A DNA stretch of 64,000 nucleotides from Nocardia spumae. Lineage in GTDB: Bacteria > Actinomycetota > Actinomycetes > Mycobacteriales > Mycobacteriaceae. The notes under the pieces were generated by a model. The model saw only the letters and a program-made list of their open reading frames with translations, did not search any database and was not told the DNA's origin. Below are positions 42,898 through 51,372 of this stretch, piece after piece (position 1 is the first letter of the stretch; each line of letters starts with the position of its first letter). Both the position numbers and the translations under genes were made by a program. The stretch spans positions 6,572,001 to 6,636,000 of the forward strand of contig NZ_JAJFZL010000001.1 of NCBI RefSeq assembly GCF_020733635.1, read 5' to 3'.

Positions 42898-43982
42898 CCC
42901 GGCTGCGCACTCCGCTGACCGAACTGGCCGGCATCGAACATCCGATCGTGCAGACCGGTATGGGCTGGGTCGCCGGCCCGGGCCTGGTCGCCGCCACCGC
43001 CAACGCGGGCGGCCTCGGCATCCTCGCCTCCGCGACGATGACGCTCGACGAACTCGAGGTCGCCATCGCCAAGACCAAGGCCAAGACCGAGAAGCCGTTC
43101 GGCGTGAACATCCGCGCCGATCTGTCCGATGCCCCCGACCGGATCGAGCTGATGATCCGCGAGGGTGTGAAGGTCGCCTCGTTCGCGCTGGCGCCCAAGA
43201 AGGAACTGATCGCGCGCCTGAAGGACAACGGTGTGGTCGTCATGCCGTCCATCGGCGCGGCCAAGCACGCGGTCAAGGTGGCCTCGTGGGGTGCGGACGC
43301 GGTCATCGTGCAGGGCGGTGAGGGCGGTGGGCACACCGGCTCGGTGGCCACCACCCTGCTGCTGCCGTCGGTGCTGGACGCGGTCGATATTCCGGTCGTG
43401 GCCGGTGGCGGATTCTTCGACGGCCGCGGTCTGGCCGCGGCACTGTCCTACGGCGCGGCGGGTGTGGCGATGGGCACGCGATTCCTGCTCACCCAGGACT
43501 CGAGCGTGCCGGATTCGGTGAAACAGCAGTACCTTTCGCGCGGTCTGCAGGACACCGTGGTCTCGCTGAAGGTCGACGGGATGCCGCACCGGGTGCTCAA
43601 CACCGAACTGGTCGACAAGCTCGAACATTCGGGTAGCTATCGCGGTCTGCTCGCCGCGGTGTCGAATGCCGTCAAGTTCAAGGGTATGACCGGAATGAAA
43701 TGGTCGACCATGATCTCCGACGGCATCGCCATGCGTAAGCAGAAGGATCTGACCTGGTCCCAGGTGATCATGGCGGCGAATACCCCGATGCTGCTGAAAG
43801 CCGGTCTGGTGGAGGGCAATACCCACGCCGGTGTGCTCGCCTCCGGGCAGGTCGCGGGCATTATCGACGATCTGCCCACGGTGGCAGAGCTCATCGACCG
43901 CATCATCGACGACGCGGTCGCGCGGATCGACGCGATCGCCGCGCTCCGAGACGGCGCCGAGGCCGCGCCGGGCACCACATAG
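42894..43982 (+). CDS. ipdC: IpdC, FMN-dependent nitronate-monooxygenase-like oxidoreductase
   Basis: A 362-residue TIM-barrel flavoenzyme of the nitronate monooxygenase/2-nitropropane dioxygenase family. QTGMGWVAGPGLVAATANAGGLG at about 20-42 and VQGGEGGGHTG near 139-149 are the flavin-binding elements, with VVAGGGFFDGRGLAAALSYGA downstream. IpdC (Rv3553) acts on a HIP-CoA intermediate before ring opening. The GTG at 42894 overlaps ipdB (GTGA). A terminator hairpin follows. Confidence 0.92.
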   Translation: MTRLRTPLTELAGIEHPIVQTGMGWVAGPGLVAATANAGGLGILASATMTLDELEVAIAKTKAKTEKPFGVNIRADLSDAPDRIELMIREGVKVASFALAPKKELIARLKDNGVVVMPSIGAAKHAVKVASWGADAVIVQGGEGGGHTGSVATTLLLPSVLDAVDIPVVAGGGFFDGRGLAAALSYGAAGVAMGTRFLLTQDSSVPDSVKQQYLSRGLQDTVVSLKVDGMPHRVLNTELVDKLEHSGSYRGLLAAVSNAVKFKGMTGMKWSTMISDGIAMRKQKDLTWSQVIMAANTPMLLKAGLVEGNTHAGVLASGQVAGIIDDLPTVAELIDRIIDDAVARIDAIAALRDGAEAAPGTT

Positions 43983-44007
43983 CCGAAACCGTTCGGTCGC
44001 GACGAAA

Positions 44008-44041
44008 AGGCCGTCTCGTCCCGCTGGGGGCGAGACGGCCT
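44008..44041. terminator. terminator hairpin after ipdC
   Basis: AGGCCGTCTCG (44008-44018) pairs perfectly with CGAGACGGCCT (44031-44041) over a 12-base loop. It lies between convergent genes and marks the left edge of the inserted TetR cluster. Confidence 0.75.
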
Positions 44042-44061
44042 CGTCCGTTACCGGGTGCGAC

Positions 44062-44700
44062 TCACTCGCCCGACAGATCGGCGGACAGGTCACGCACCTG
44101 CACACCGTCGGGAATCTCGACCTCCGCGATCGGTTCCGGCCGATCGTCGAATTCCAGCCGCAGCGCCCGGCACATGGTGGCGTGCATGTCGTACAGGGCG
44201 GTGATGTAGGTCAGCTCCAGGATCTCCGGATCGCTCAAGTTGGCCCGCAGGATCTCGAACACCTCGTCGGGCACCCGGCCGCCGTCGTAGACCAGGCCGT
44301 CGGTGTAGGCCAGGATCGCCCGCTCGAGTTCGGAGAAGCAGTTGCTGACCTGCCAGGACGGAATCGCCGCGATCTTCTCCTCGGGTGCGCCCAGTGAGCG
44401 CATCTGCTTGCAGTGCTGGGAGAACACGAACTGGCTGCCGCGGGCGTAGCCGGCCCGGCACTGCCCCAGTTCGCGCAGCAGCGGATCCAGACGGGAGTTG
44501 CGATAGACCGCGAAACCCCGGACGGCGTGCCGGAATACCTCCGGCGACTGGGCGAAGACGGTCCACCAATCACCGGGGGTGGCGTGCACGGTGCCGTGGT
44601 CCACGGCGGGATCCTTGTCCGGGCCGAACAGCCGGTCGTAGTAGAACAGGATTCGCTCGTCGGTGACTTCGGCACGGGGAACTTCGCGCAGGCGGGGCAT
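44062..44700 (-). CDS. carboxymuconolactone decarboxylase (AhpD-like) family protein
   Basis: A 212-residue protein of the CMD/AhpD fold (MPRLREVPRAEVTDERILFYYDR; FAVYRNSRLDPLLRELGQCRAGYA). In FSQHCKQMRSLG only one cysteine is present, so it lacks the CxxC pair of peroxidase-type AhpD and is more like lyase or decarboxylase members. The ATG at 44700 gives a compact protein. It lies 58 bases after the VOC gene in the same minus-strand unit and is likely under the operator at 45417-45430. The substrate is unknown. Confidence 0.82.
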   Translation of the reverse strand: MPRLREVPRAEVTDERILFYYDRLFGPDKDPAVDHGTVHATPGDWWTVFAQSPEVFRHAVRGFAVYRNSRLDPLLRELGQCRAGYARGSQFVFSQHCKQMRSLGAPEEKIAAIPSWQVSNCFSELERAILAYTDGLVYDGGRVPDEVFEILRANLSDPEILELTYITALYDMHATMCRALRLEFDDRPEPIAEVEIPDGVQVRDLSADLSGE

Positions 44701-44758
44701 GTTTCCGGAAACCTCTCGGGTAGTGCGGTTCTCGTCGCTGATGTGGTGGATGCGGCGG

Positions 44759-45325
44759 TCAGAGTTCGGCGGCGACGTGACGGTCGGCGGCGGTGCGGGG
44801 TTCGTGGGAGACGTCGGCATCGGTGAAGGTGCGTGTCCAGCAGGCGAATTCGAGCAGTACGCCATCGGGATCCTGGAAGTAGAAGGACCGCACGAAGGTC
44901 CCCGGATGCACATCCCGCGATACGCCCGAGGGACTGTCGTCGTGGTTCAGGACGCGACTGACCTTGATGCCCTCGGCTCGCACCCGTTCGTAGTACTCGT
45001 CGAACAGTTCCGGCGGGACGGCGAACGCCACATGATTCATCGATCCCACGCCGCTGACCAGTTCCCCCTCGTCGGGCAGGCCCTTGGGCGCTGCCAGGCC
45101 GGGCGTGGCGTCGGGCGCATCGGCGAGCCAGAAGAACGCGATGGTGTTCCCACCCCCGCAGTCGAAGAAGAAATGCTGCCCGAGATCGTGCGGCAGCTCG
45201 ATGGTCTTGACCAGCGGCATACCCAGTGTGCCGGAATAGAAGTCGATCGTTCGGCGCATGTCGGAGCACACCAGGGCGAGATGGTTGATGCCGCGTAGCT
45301 CGTATTTCCGGTTGGAGGCGCTCAT
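44759..45325 (-). CDS. VOC family dioxygenase-like protein
   Basis: A 188-residue VOC protein. It carries RGINHLALVCSDMRRTIDFY at about 11-30, GSMNHVAFAVPPELFDEYYE with the second histidine, and FYFQDPDGVLLEFACW with a glutamate, which is the H-H-E metal set of ring-cleavage dioxygenases and epimerases. The ATG at 45325 has AAAGGG upstream. It is divergent from tetR with the shared 14-bp operator between them. A role in cleaving or isomerising the cluster's substrate is likely, but I cannot specify it. Confidence 0.83.
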   Translation of the reverse strand: MSASNRKYELRGINHLALVCSDMRRTIDFYSGTLGMPLVKTIELPHDLGQHFFFDCGGGNTIAFFWLADAPDATPGLAAPKGLPDEGELVSGVGSMNHVAFAVPPELFDEYYERVRAEGIKVSRVLNHDDSPSGVSRDVHPGTFVRSFYFQDPDGVLLEFACWTRTFTDADVSHEPRTAADRHVAAEL

Positions 45326-45416
45326 TGCAATCCCTTTCGCTGTGGTGCCGATCCGAGGCCTGTGACAGGGCCGCACACCGATGCTCGAGCTGGTCTTTCG
45401 ACCGCTACAACTGACT

Positions 45417-45430
45417 TGACAGTCATGTCA
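45417..45430. promoter_or_regulatory. operator of the TetR cluster, copy 1
   Basis: TGACAGTCATGTCA is a near-palindrome. It is identical to the element at 54314-54327. It sits 21 bases before the tetR start and about 91 bases before the VOC start, so it can control both and autoregulate tetR. Confidence 0.75.
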
Positions 45431-45451
45431 TGTTCAGGAATAGTGTGATCC

Positions 45452-46087
45452 GTGCCGAAGTCATCTGTCAATAGCGCGCCCGCACCGGTCGAAAGCCTGA
45501 CGCCGCGGGGCCGCAGAACTCGCGACGGACTGCTGGATGCCGCTCGGACCGTATTCGAGACCGTCGGCTTCCTCGATACCCGCGTCGAACAGATCAGTGA
45601 GGCGGCGGGTGTCTCCTACGGCACCTTCTACCGCTACTTCGAATCCAAGGAACATGTCTTCGGCGAACTGAGCACGCGACTGTTCGAGGATATGCATCGC
45701 CGGGAACCGGCCGCCGCCGAATTGTCGCCCACGGCAAAGCTCGTCGCCGCCAACCGTTCCTACTACGTGGCGTATCGACGCAATGCCCGGATGATGGCGA
45801 TCGTCGAACAGGTCGCGACCTTCAACGAGGAATTCCGGGCGCTGCGCCACGAGCACCGCCGGCAGCTCATCGACCGCACCGCGCAGGCGATCGCACGCTG
45901 GCAGCGCGAGGGTCTGGTCCGGGCGAGTCTCGATCCGGAACTGGCGGCGCGCGCCATGTCCGCGATGGTCGAGCACACCCTGTACCTGTGGCTGATCCAG
46001 GGCGAGGACGCCGACGAGCAGGCACTGCTGGACACCCTCGATCAGATGTCGGTCAGCGCTCTCGGCCTCGATCCGGACGACAAGTAG
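45452..46087 (+). CDS. TetR family transcriptional regulator of the inserted cluster
   Basis: A 211-residue TetR regulator. The helix-turn-helix lies at about 20-66 (RTRDGLLDAARTVFETVGFL; EQISEAAGVSYGTFYRYFESK), followed by a ligand-binding domain. The GTG start at 45452 is used. Identical 14-bp near-palindromes before this gene and before the cyclase gene at 54287 are its likely binding sites. It heads a plus-strand operon running through the CoA-transferase, lyase, SnoaL, dehydrogenase and kinase genes. It is distinct from KstR and KstR2. Confidence 0.88.
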   Translation: MPKSSVNSAPAPVESLTPRGRRTRDGLLDAARTVFETVGFLDTRVEQISEAAGVSYGTFYRYFESKEHVFGELSTRLFEDMHRREPAAAELSPTAKLVAANRSYYVAYRRNARMMAIVEQVATFNEEFRALRHEHRRQLIDRTAQAIARWQREGLVRASLDPELAARAMSAMVEHTLYLWLIQGEDADEQALLDTLDQMSVSALGLDPDDK

Positions 46088-46095
46088 CGACTTCA

Positions 46096-46197
46096 GTGTC
46101 CCGCGACAACACAGGAGGCATCATGCGCCACTCTCGCGCAGCCGCGCAGGATGCCGACCGGGCGCGGGTGTCCCGCAACAACACAGGAGGCATCGTG
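46096..46197 (+). repeat. duplicated translation-initiation segment before the CoA-transferase gene
   Basis: Two near-identical 30-bp segments, 46096-46125 and 46168-46197, lie exactly 72 bp (24 codons) apart. Each contains AACACAGGAGGCATC followed by a start codon, ATG at 46123 and GTG at 46195, in the same frame. They differ at two positions. The intervening part encodes RHSRAAAQDADRAR. Confidence 0.85.
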
Positions 46198-47433
46198 GCC
46201 GATACTCATGCGTCCGGCCCATTGGACGGGTTCCGCGTGCTGGAACTCGGAACGCTGATCGCGGGCCCGTACTGCGGCCGGTTACTGGGCGATATGGGCG
46301 CCGATGTCATCAAGATCGAAGCGCCGGATCGTCCTGACCCACTGCGGGATTGGGGTCAGGCCACCGGCGGCCACCAGTACTTCTGGACCGTCCATGCCCG
46401 CAACAAGCGGTGCGTCGGACTCGATCTGCGGGTGCCGGCCGGGCGGGAGGTCTTTCTCGACCTGGTGCGCACGGCCGATGTCGTGGTGGAGAGTTTCCGG
46501 CCCGGCACCCTGGAACGCTGGGGCATCGGCTACGACGTGCTGAGCGAGCTGAATCCGAAACTGGTGCTGGCCCGGGTATCCGGCTACGGGCAGACCGGGC
46601 CGTACGCCGAGCGCGCGGGTTACGCCTCGGTCGCCGAGGGCATCAGCGGACTGCGGCACCTCAACGGGTTTCCCGGACAGGCGCCGCCCCGGATGGCGCT
46701 GTCGATCGGCGACAGCCTGGCCGGATTGTTCGCCTTCCAGGGTGTGCTCGCGGCGCTGCTCGTGCGGGAACGCACCGGGCGCGGGCAGATCGTCGATGCC
46801 GCGCTCACCGAGGCATCACTGGCGATTCAGGAATCCACGATTCCCGACTACCACAAGACCGGCCATGTGCGGCAGCCCTCGGGCACCCGGCTGGACCGGG
46901 TCGCGCCGTCGAATCTGTACCGGGCGAAGGATGGGCTGTGGGTGATCATCGCGGCCAATCAGGACACGGTGTTCCGGCGGCTGATGACCGCGATGGACCG
47001 GCCCGAACTGGCCACCGACCCCCGCTACGCCACCCACGGTGCGCGCGGTGAACGTCAGGACGAACTCGACGAGATGATCGCCGGCTGGGCGGCCGACTTC
47101 ACGGCGACCGATCTGATCGAACTGCTCAACCGGCACGGCGTGGTGGCCGGGCCGGTGAACACGGTCGCGGAGGTCATGACCGATCCCCAGTTCAACGCGC
47201 GCGGCCTGTTCGTCGATCACGTCGATCCCTCCGTCGGGAGTGCCGACCCAGGGTTCGATCCGGTGCCGGTGAAGGGTGTGGGTGTCGTTCCCCGGCTCAG
47301 TGACACCGCCGGCGGCGTGCGCTGGGGTGGCGCGAGCAAGCCCGGGACACATACCGACGAGGTACTCGGCGACCTGCTGGGCTTCGACCAGCAGCGGCTC
47401 ACGGAGCTGCGCGAACAGGGCACGATCGCATGA
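46195..47433 (+). CDS. class III (CaiB/BaiF) CoA-transferase
   Basis: A 412-residue CaiB/BaiF family protein. It carries LDGFRVLELGTLIAGPYCGRL at the N-terminus, MGADVIKIEAP near 39, and RNKRCVGLDLRVPAGREVF. The catalytic aspartate is probably in SIGDSLAGLFAFQG, and VVAGPVNTVAEVMTDPQF lies downstream. It moves CoA between carboxylic acids. I use GTG 46195; an equally good upstream ATG at 46123, created by a duplication, would add 24 residues. It may activate or recycle the acid handled by the next gene's lyase. Confidence 0.88.
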   Translation: MADTHASGPLDGFRVLELGTLIAGPYCGRLLGDMGADVIKIEAPDRPDPLRDWGQATGGHQYFWTVHARNKRCVGLDLRVPAGREVFLDLVRTADVVVESFRPGTLERWGIGYDVLSELNPKLVLARVSGYGQTGPYAERAGYASVAEGISGLRHLNGFPGQAPPRMALSIGDSLAGLFAFQGVLAALLVRERTGRGQIVDAALTEASLAIQESTIPDYHKTGHVRQPSGTRLDRVAPSNLYRAKDGLWVIIAANQDTVFRRLMTAMDRPELATDPRYATHGARGERQDELDEMIAGWAADFTATDLIELLNRHGVVAGPVNTVAEVMTDPQFNARGLFVDHVDPSVGSADPGFDPVPVKGVGVVPRLSDTAGGVRWGGASKPGTHTDEVLGDLLGFDQQRLTELREQGTIA

Positions 47434-48350
47434 CCGCCGTCCCCGCCGTCGAGATCCGCGAGGTGGGTCCGCGCGATGGACTGCAGATCGAGGACCCGAT
47501 TCCCACCGCGGCCAAGATCGACTTCATCGACGCGCTCGTCGCCACGGGAGTACGCCGGATCGAGGTGACGTCATTCGTCTCCCCCCGTGCGATCCCCGCC
47601 CTCGCCGATGCCGAAGAGGTCGCCGCACAACTGAATCGCTGGCCGGATGTCGAATTCTCGGCGCTGGTGGCGGGCCTCGGCGGGGTGCGGCGGGCCCTCT
47701 CCGCCGGGGTGGCGCGACTCGAGTACGTGGTCTCGGCCTCCGACGGGCACAGCCGGGCCAACGTCGGCCGGGACAGTGCCGAATCGGTCGCGCTCATCGC
47801 GCCCATCGCCGAGCAGGTGCACCGGGCGGGCGGCCGGCTCGAGGTGATCATCGCCATCGCCTTCGACTGCCCGTTCGACGGCCGGACCCCGCCCGATCGG
47901 GTGATCGATATCGCCGCCCGGGCGCTGGCCGCGGGCGCGGACACCCTGTCGATCGCCGATACCGTCGGCACCGCGTCCCCGCGCCGGACCGAGGAACTGA
48001 TCGGCCGGGTGCGGGCCGTGGCGCCCGATGTCGACCTCGGCATCCACCTGCACAACACCCGCGGCCAGGGTCTCGCCAACGCCTGGGCCGCCTACACGCA
48101 CGGCATTCGCCGATTCGATTCCGCGGCGGGCGGTCTCGGCGGCTGCCCGTTCGCACCGGGTGCGAGTGGCAATATCGCCACCGAGGAGTTGGCCTATCTG
48201 TTCGAGGACGGTGGTATCAGCACCGGTATCGACATCGACCGGGCGCTCGAGGCCGCCCGGTTGATCTCCCGTCTGCTCGGCAAACCTGTCGGCAGCAATC
48301 TGCTCGCCGCGGGCGGCCGCCCGCGGCCGGGCGCCGCGGCGGCGCACTGA
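47430..48350 (+). CDS. HMG-CoA lyase family enzyme
   Basis: A 306-residue TIM-barrel lyase. EVGPRDGLQ is at about 11-19, IEVTSFVSP at about 44-52, and HLHNTRGQGLANAWAA corresponds to the metal-histidine strand. GGLGGCPFAPGASGNIATEE holds the catalytic cysteine loop of hydroxymethylglutaryl-CoA lyase. It cleaves a 3-hydroxy-3-methyl acyl-CoA, releasing acetyl-CoA or an analogue. HLHNT departs from the more common HCHDT/HFHDT, so the substrate may differ from HMG-CoA. The ATG overlaps the CoA-transferase stop (ATGA). Confidence 0.88.
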   Translation: MTAVPAVEIREVGPRDGLQIEDPIPTAAKIDFIDALVATGVRRIEVTSFVSPRAIPALADAEEVAAQLNRWPDVEFSALVAGLGGVRRALSAGVARLEYVVSASDGHSRANVGRDSAESVALIAPIAEQVHRAGGRLEVIIAIAFDCPFDGRTPPDRVIDIAARALAAGADTLSIADTVGTASPRRTEELIGRVRAVAPDVDLGIHLHNTRGQGLANAWAAYTHGIRRFDSAAGGLGGCPFAPGASGNIATEELAYLFEDGGISTGIDIDRALEAARLISRLLGKPVGSNLLAAGGRPRPGAAAAH

Positions 48351-48393
48351 TCCGCCGCCGCACCACGAGAATCACCCGGAAGAGGTTCTTCGC

Positions 48394-48780
48394 ATGGATG
48401 AACTGGCCGATCGCTTCTTCGCCGCCGTCAGCGCGGGCGATACCCAGACCCTCACCGCGCTCTACGCGCCCGACGCCCGGATATGGCACAACGACAAACA
48501 AGCCGAGGAGACCGTCGACGAGAATCTGCGGGTGCTGCGCTGGCTCTCGCGCACGGTCGACAACCTTCGCTACGAGGATATTCGGCGCTATTGCCTGCCC
48601 GACGGCTTCGCGCAGCAACATGTGCTGCGCGGTCATCTGCCCGGCCACGGCGCGCTGGAGGTGCCCGCGAGCCTGTTCGTCCGGGTGCGCGACGGCCACA
48701 TCACCCGGATCGACGAATACGTCGACTCGGCCGCGACGCGGCCGCTGCGCGAGGTCTCGACCACGGCTCGGGGGCAATGA
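48394..48780 (+). CDS. SnoaL/NTF2-like protein
   Basis: A 128-residue NTF2-fold protein (MDELADRFFAAVSAGDTQTL; ALYAPDARIWHNDKQ; GHITRIDEYVDSA). It resembles SnoaL and ketosteroid-isomerase-like proteins, which act as isomerases, hydratases or binding proteins. AAGAGG upstream of ATG 48394 serves as ribosome site. The last codons overlap the dehydrogenase start (ATGATGA), so the two are coupled. The catalytic role is unknown. Confidence 0.78.
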   Translation: MDELADRFFAAVSAGDTQTLTALYAPDARIWHNDKQAEETVDENLRVLRWLSRTVDNLRYEDIRRYCLPDGFAQQHVLRGHLPGHGALEVPASLFVRVRDGHITRIDEYVDSAATRPLREVSTTARGQ

Positions 48781-49967
48781 TGGGAACCGATAGCCGACCC
48801 GAGGGGCAGATCGCCGAATCGGCCTCGCGCATGCGCGCATTCATCGACGACGAGGTGATCCCGGCCGAGCCGGTGCTGGCTGCCGAGGACGAGGCCGCAC
48901 ACGCCGCGCTCACCGGTCTGAAGGAGCGGGCCAAGGAGCTCGGGCTGTGGGCGCTGGGTCATCCGGCCGAACTCGGCGGCGGGGGTGTGCCGTTCCTCGA
49001 TTTCGTCTACCTCAACGAGATCATCGGGCGATCGGAATTCGGGCTGCTCGCCGTCGGCTCGGTATCCATGCAGGACACCATCATGCTGCACCGCCACGGC
49101 ACCGAGGAACAGCGGCAACGCTGGATTCCCCCGATGGTCGCCGGGGATATCCTGCCCTCGGTGGGCCTGACCGAACCGGAGGTCGCCGGGTCGGATCCCA
49201 CCCTGATCGCCACCGCGGCCGAACTCGACGGCGATACCTGGATCATCAACGGGCACAAGTGGTTCACCACCGGCGCACAGCAGGCGGCGTACTGCACCGT
49301 CTTCGCCCGCACCGAACCCGAATCGGTACCCCGGCACGGCCGGGTCAGCGCGATCATCGTCCCCACCGACACACCCGGTTTCGAGATCGTCCGCTCCATC
49401 CCGACGATGGGGCACGATCCGAGCGATCACTACGAGGTCCGGCTCACCGATGTGCGGGTACCGGCCGCCAACCTGCTGGGTGCGCGCGGGCAGGGCTTCG
49501 TCGTGGCGCAGGATCGGCTGGGGCCGGGCCGGATCTTCCACTGCATGCGCTGGCTCGGACAGGCCCAGCGCGCCTACGAATTGATGTGCGAGCGGGCCAA
49601 CACCCGTTACGTCCACGGTTCGCTGCTCGCGGAGAAGGGCGAAATCCACCGCTATATCGCCGAATCCGCGGCCGAGATCCACGCCGCCCGGCTGATGACC
49701 CTCGACGCCGCCCGCGCGATGGACAGCGGTGAGGACTACCGGGTGCGAGTCGGATTGATCAAGTTCTGGGGTGCGCGCATGCTGCACAACGTCATCGATC
49801 GCGCCATCCAGGTGCACGGCGCTCTCGGCCTCACCGCCGATACGCCCCTGGAGCGGATGTATCGCCAGGCCCGCTACGCCCGCATCTACGACGGACCCGA
49901 CGAGGTGCATCGCATGTCGACCGCACGCCGCCTGCTGCGCTCCCCCGAGGCCGCGCCGTGGCTGTGA
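48777..49967 (+). CDS. acyl-CoA dehydrogenase of the ACAD10/ACAD11 type
   Basis: A 396-residue acyl-CoA dehydrogenase-fold protein. It has RMRAFIDDEVIPAEPVL, TEPEVAGSDPT at the flavin-binding position, INGHKWFTTGAQ, and the C-terminal YDGPDEVHRMSTAR. GPDEVH in place of GG(T/S)NEVQ is characteristic of the ACAD10/11 group. That group takes phosphorylated 4-hydroxyacyl-CoA to an enoyl-CoA rather than oxidising a saturated acyl-CoA. The downstream kinase gene overlaps it by ten bases, which supports that pairing. Two starts, ATG 48777 and 48780, are adjacent. Confidence 0.85.
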   Translation: MMGTDSRPEGQIAESASRMRAFIDDEVIPAEPVLAAEDEAAHAALTGLKERAKELGLWALGHPAELGGGGVPFLDFVYLNEIIGRSEFGLLAVGSVSMQDTIMLHRHGTEEQRQRWIPPMVAGDILPSVGLTEPEVAGSDPTLIATAAELDGDTWIINGHKWFTTGAQQAAYCTVFARTEPESVPRHGRVSAIIVPTDTPGFEIVRSIPTMGHDPSDHYEVRLTDVRVPAANLLGARGQGFVVAQDRLGPGRIFHCMRWLGQAQRAYELMCERANTRYVHGSLLAEKGEIHRYIAESAAEIHAARLMTLDAARAMDSGEDYRVRVGLIKFWGARMLHNVIDRAIQVHGALGLTADTPLERMYRQARYARIYDGPDEVHRMSTARRLLRSPEAAPWL

Positions 49968-51343
49968 CACCGGAACCGGCTGCGGCACCGAAGGTCACGC
50001 TCGAGGACGGGGTATCCGCGGTGCTCGCGGCGGCGGTCGCGACCCCGATCACCGATGTCACGCTGCGGCAGTTCACCGGGGGCGCGAGCCGGCAGGTCTT
50101 CGCGATCGAGGCGCACGACGCGACCGGCGCCCTGGTGCGCGCCGTTCTGCGCCGTGATCCACCCGGGCACGGCGATGCCGTCCGTATGCGCGCCGAGGCG
50201 GCGTGCCTGCGAGCGGCCGGCGCGGCCGGAGTTCCGGTGCCGAAGGTCCTCGCCGACGCCGACACCGCGCCGGGGATCGACGCGCCCTATCTGCTGATGG
50301 AACGGGTCGCCGGAGAGTCGATTCCCCGGAAACTGCACCGTGACCCGCAGTTCGAGCAGGTGCGGCCGCGGCTGGCCGATGAGCTCGGATACGTCCTCGG
50401 CCTGATCCATCGCACCCCGCTGGACACGCTGGACATTCTCGACGATGACGACCCACTGGAGGCGATCGAGCAGATCTATCGCGATCTGCGCGACCCCCGT
50501 CCCGCGGTCGAGGCCGGGCTGCGCTGGCTGCGCGAGCATCCGCCCGAGGGCCATCCGAAGGCACTGGTGCACGGCGATTTCCGGATCGGCAACTTCCTGA
50601 TCGAACCGGACGGCGTGCGTGCCGTCCTCGATTGGGAGCTGGCCCATCTCGGCGATCCGATCGAGGATCTGGGCTGGCTGTGTGTGCGCTCCTGGCGGTT
50701 CGGGGCCGAACCGCCGGTCGGCGGCCTGGGCACCCGCGATCAGCTGCTCGACGGCTACGAGCGGGCCACCGGTTATCGGCCGTCGGCCGCGGATCTGCAC
50801 TGGTGGGAGGTATTCGGCACGCTGAAGTGGCTGGTGCTGAGCCGCTTTCAGGCCCAGCGCCATCTCGGCGGGACGGAACGGTCGATCGAACTGGCCGCCA
50901 TCGGCCGGCGGGTCTGCGAATCGGAATACGATCTGCTCGAGGTCCTCGGCCTGCTCGACGACACCGTGCCGGCTTCCGCGGCCGGGGAAGCCATCACGAC
51001 CGTGCACGATCAGCCGCATCCGGCCGAGATCCTGGAACTCGTCGCCGAAACGCTGACAGGCGAGGTCGGGCCCGCCCTGGCGCCGGAGCAATCGCGTTCG
51101 CGCTACCTGCTGCGGGTGTGCGCGAACCTCCTCGGCATCGCCGCGCGTGAAGTGGCCGCCGGAACCGCGGCCGCCGAGGAGGTGCGCGGCCACCTGGTCG
51201 CGCTCGGCTGCGAGTCCGAGGCCGATCTGGCCGAGTGCGTGCGCAGCGGAGCGATCTCGTACACCGATGATGCCGTCCGCCGCGCGGTCTCCGCCGCGGT
51301 TCTCGCCCGCCTGCGGATCGCGAACCCCCGGCACCTGCGGTAA
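49958..51343 (+). CDS. APH-type kinase fused to a C-terminal DUF6285-like domain
   Basis: A 461-residue protein. Residues 1 to about 340 form an aminoglycoside-phosphotransferase-fold kinase: TGGASRQVFAIEA near 41, HGDFRIGNF with the catalytic Asp near 207, and the metal-binding DWELAHLGDP near 224. From about 351 a helical domain (DQPHPAEILELVAETLTGEV; SRYLLRVCANLLGIAARE) resembles the family I know as DUF6285, often encoded separately beside such kinases. Coupling to an ACAD10/11-like gene suggests it phosphorylates the hydroxyl of a 4-hydroxyacyl-CoA. An antibiotic-modifying role is unlikely. GTG start. Confidence 0.85.
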   Translation: MAVTPEPAAAPKVTLEDGVSAVLAAAVATPITDVTLRQFTGGASRQVFAIEAHDATGALVRAVLRRDPPGHGDAVRMRAEAACLRAAGAAGVPVPKVLADADTAPGIDAPYLLMERVAGESIPRKLHRDPQFEQVRPRLADELGYVLGLIHRTPLDTLDILDDDDPLEAIEQIYRDLRDPRPAVEAGLRWLREHPPEGHPKALVHGDFRIGNFLIEPDGVRAVLDWELAHLGDPIEDLGWLCVRSWRFGAEPPVGGLGTRDQLLDGYERATGYRPSAADLHWWEVFGTLKWLVLSRFQAQRHLGGTERSIELAAIGRRVCESEYDLLEVLGLLDDTVPASAAGEAITTVHDQPHPAEILELVAETLTGEVGPALAPEQSRSRYLLRVCANLLGIAAREVAAGTAAAEEVRGHLVALGCESEADLAECVRSGAISYTDDAVRRAVSAAVLARLRIANPRHLR

Positions 51344-51372
51344 TCACACGACCAGCACGATATCGGCCGGGA

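Noticed and set aside
49958..51343. Aminoglycoside resistance gene
   Set aside because: The APH fold is present, but the coupling to an ACAD10/11-like gene and the extra C-terminal domain point to acyl-CoA metabolism.
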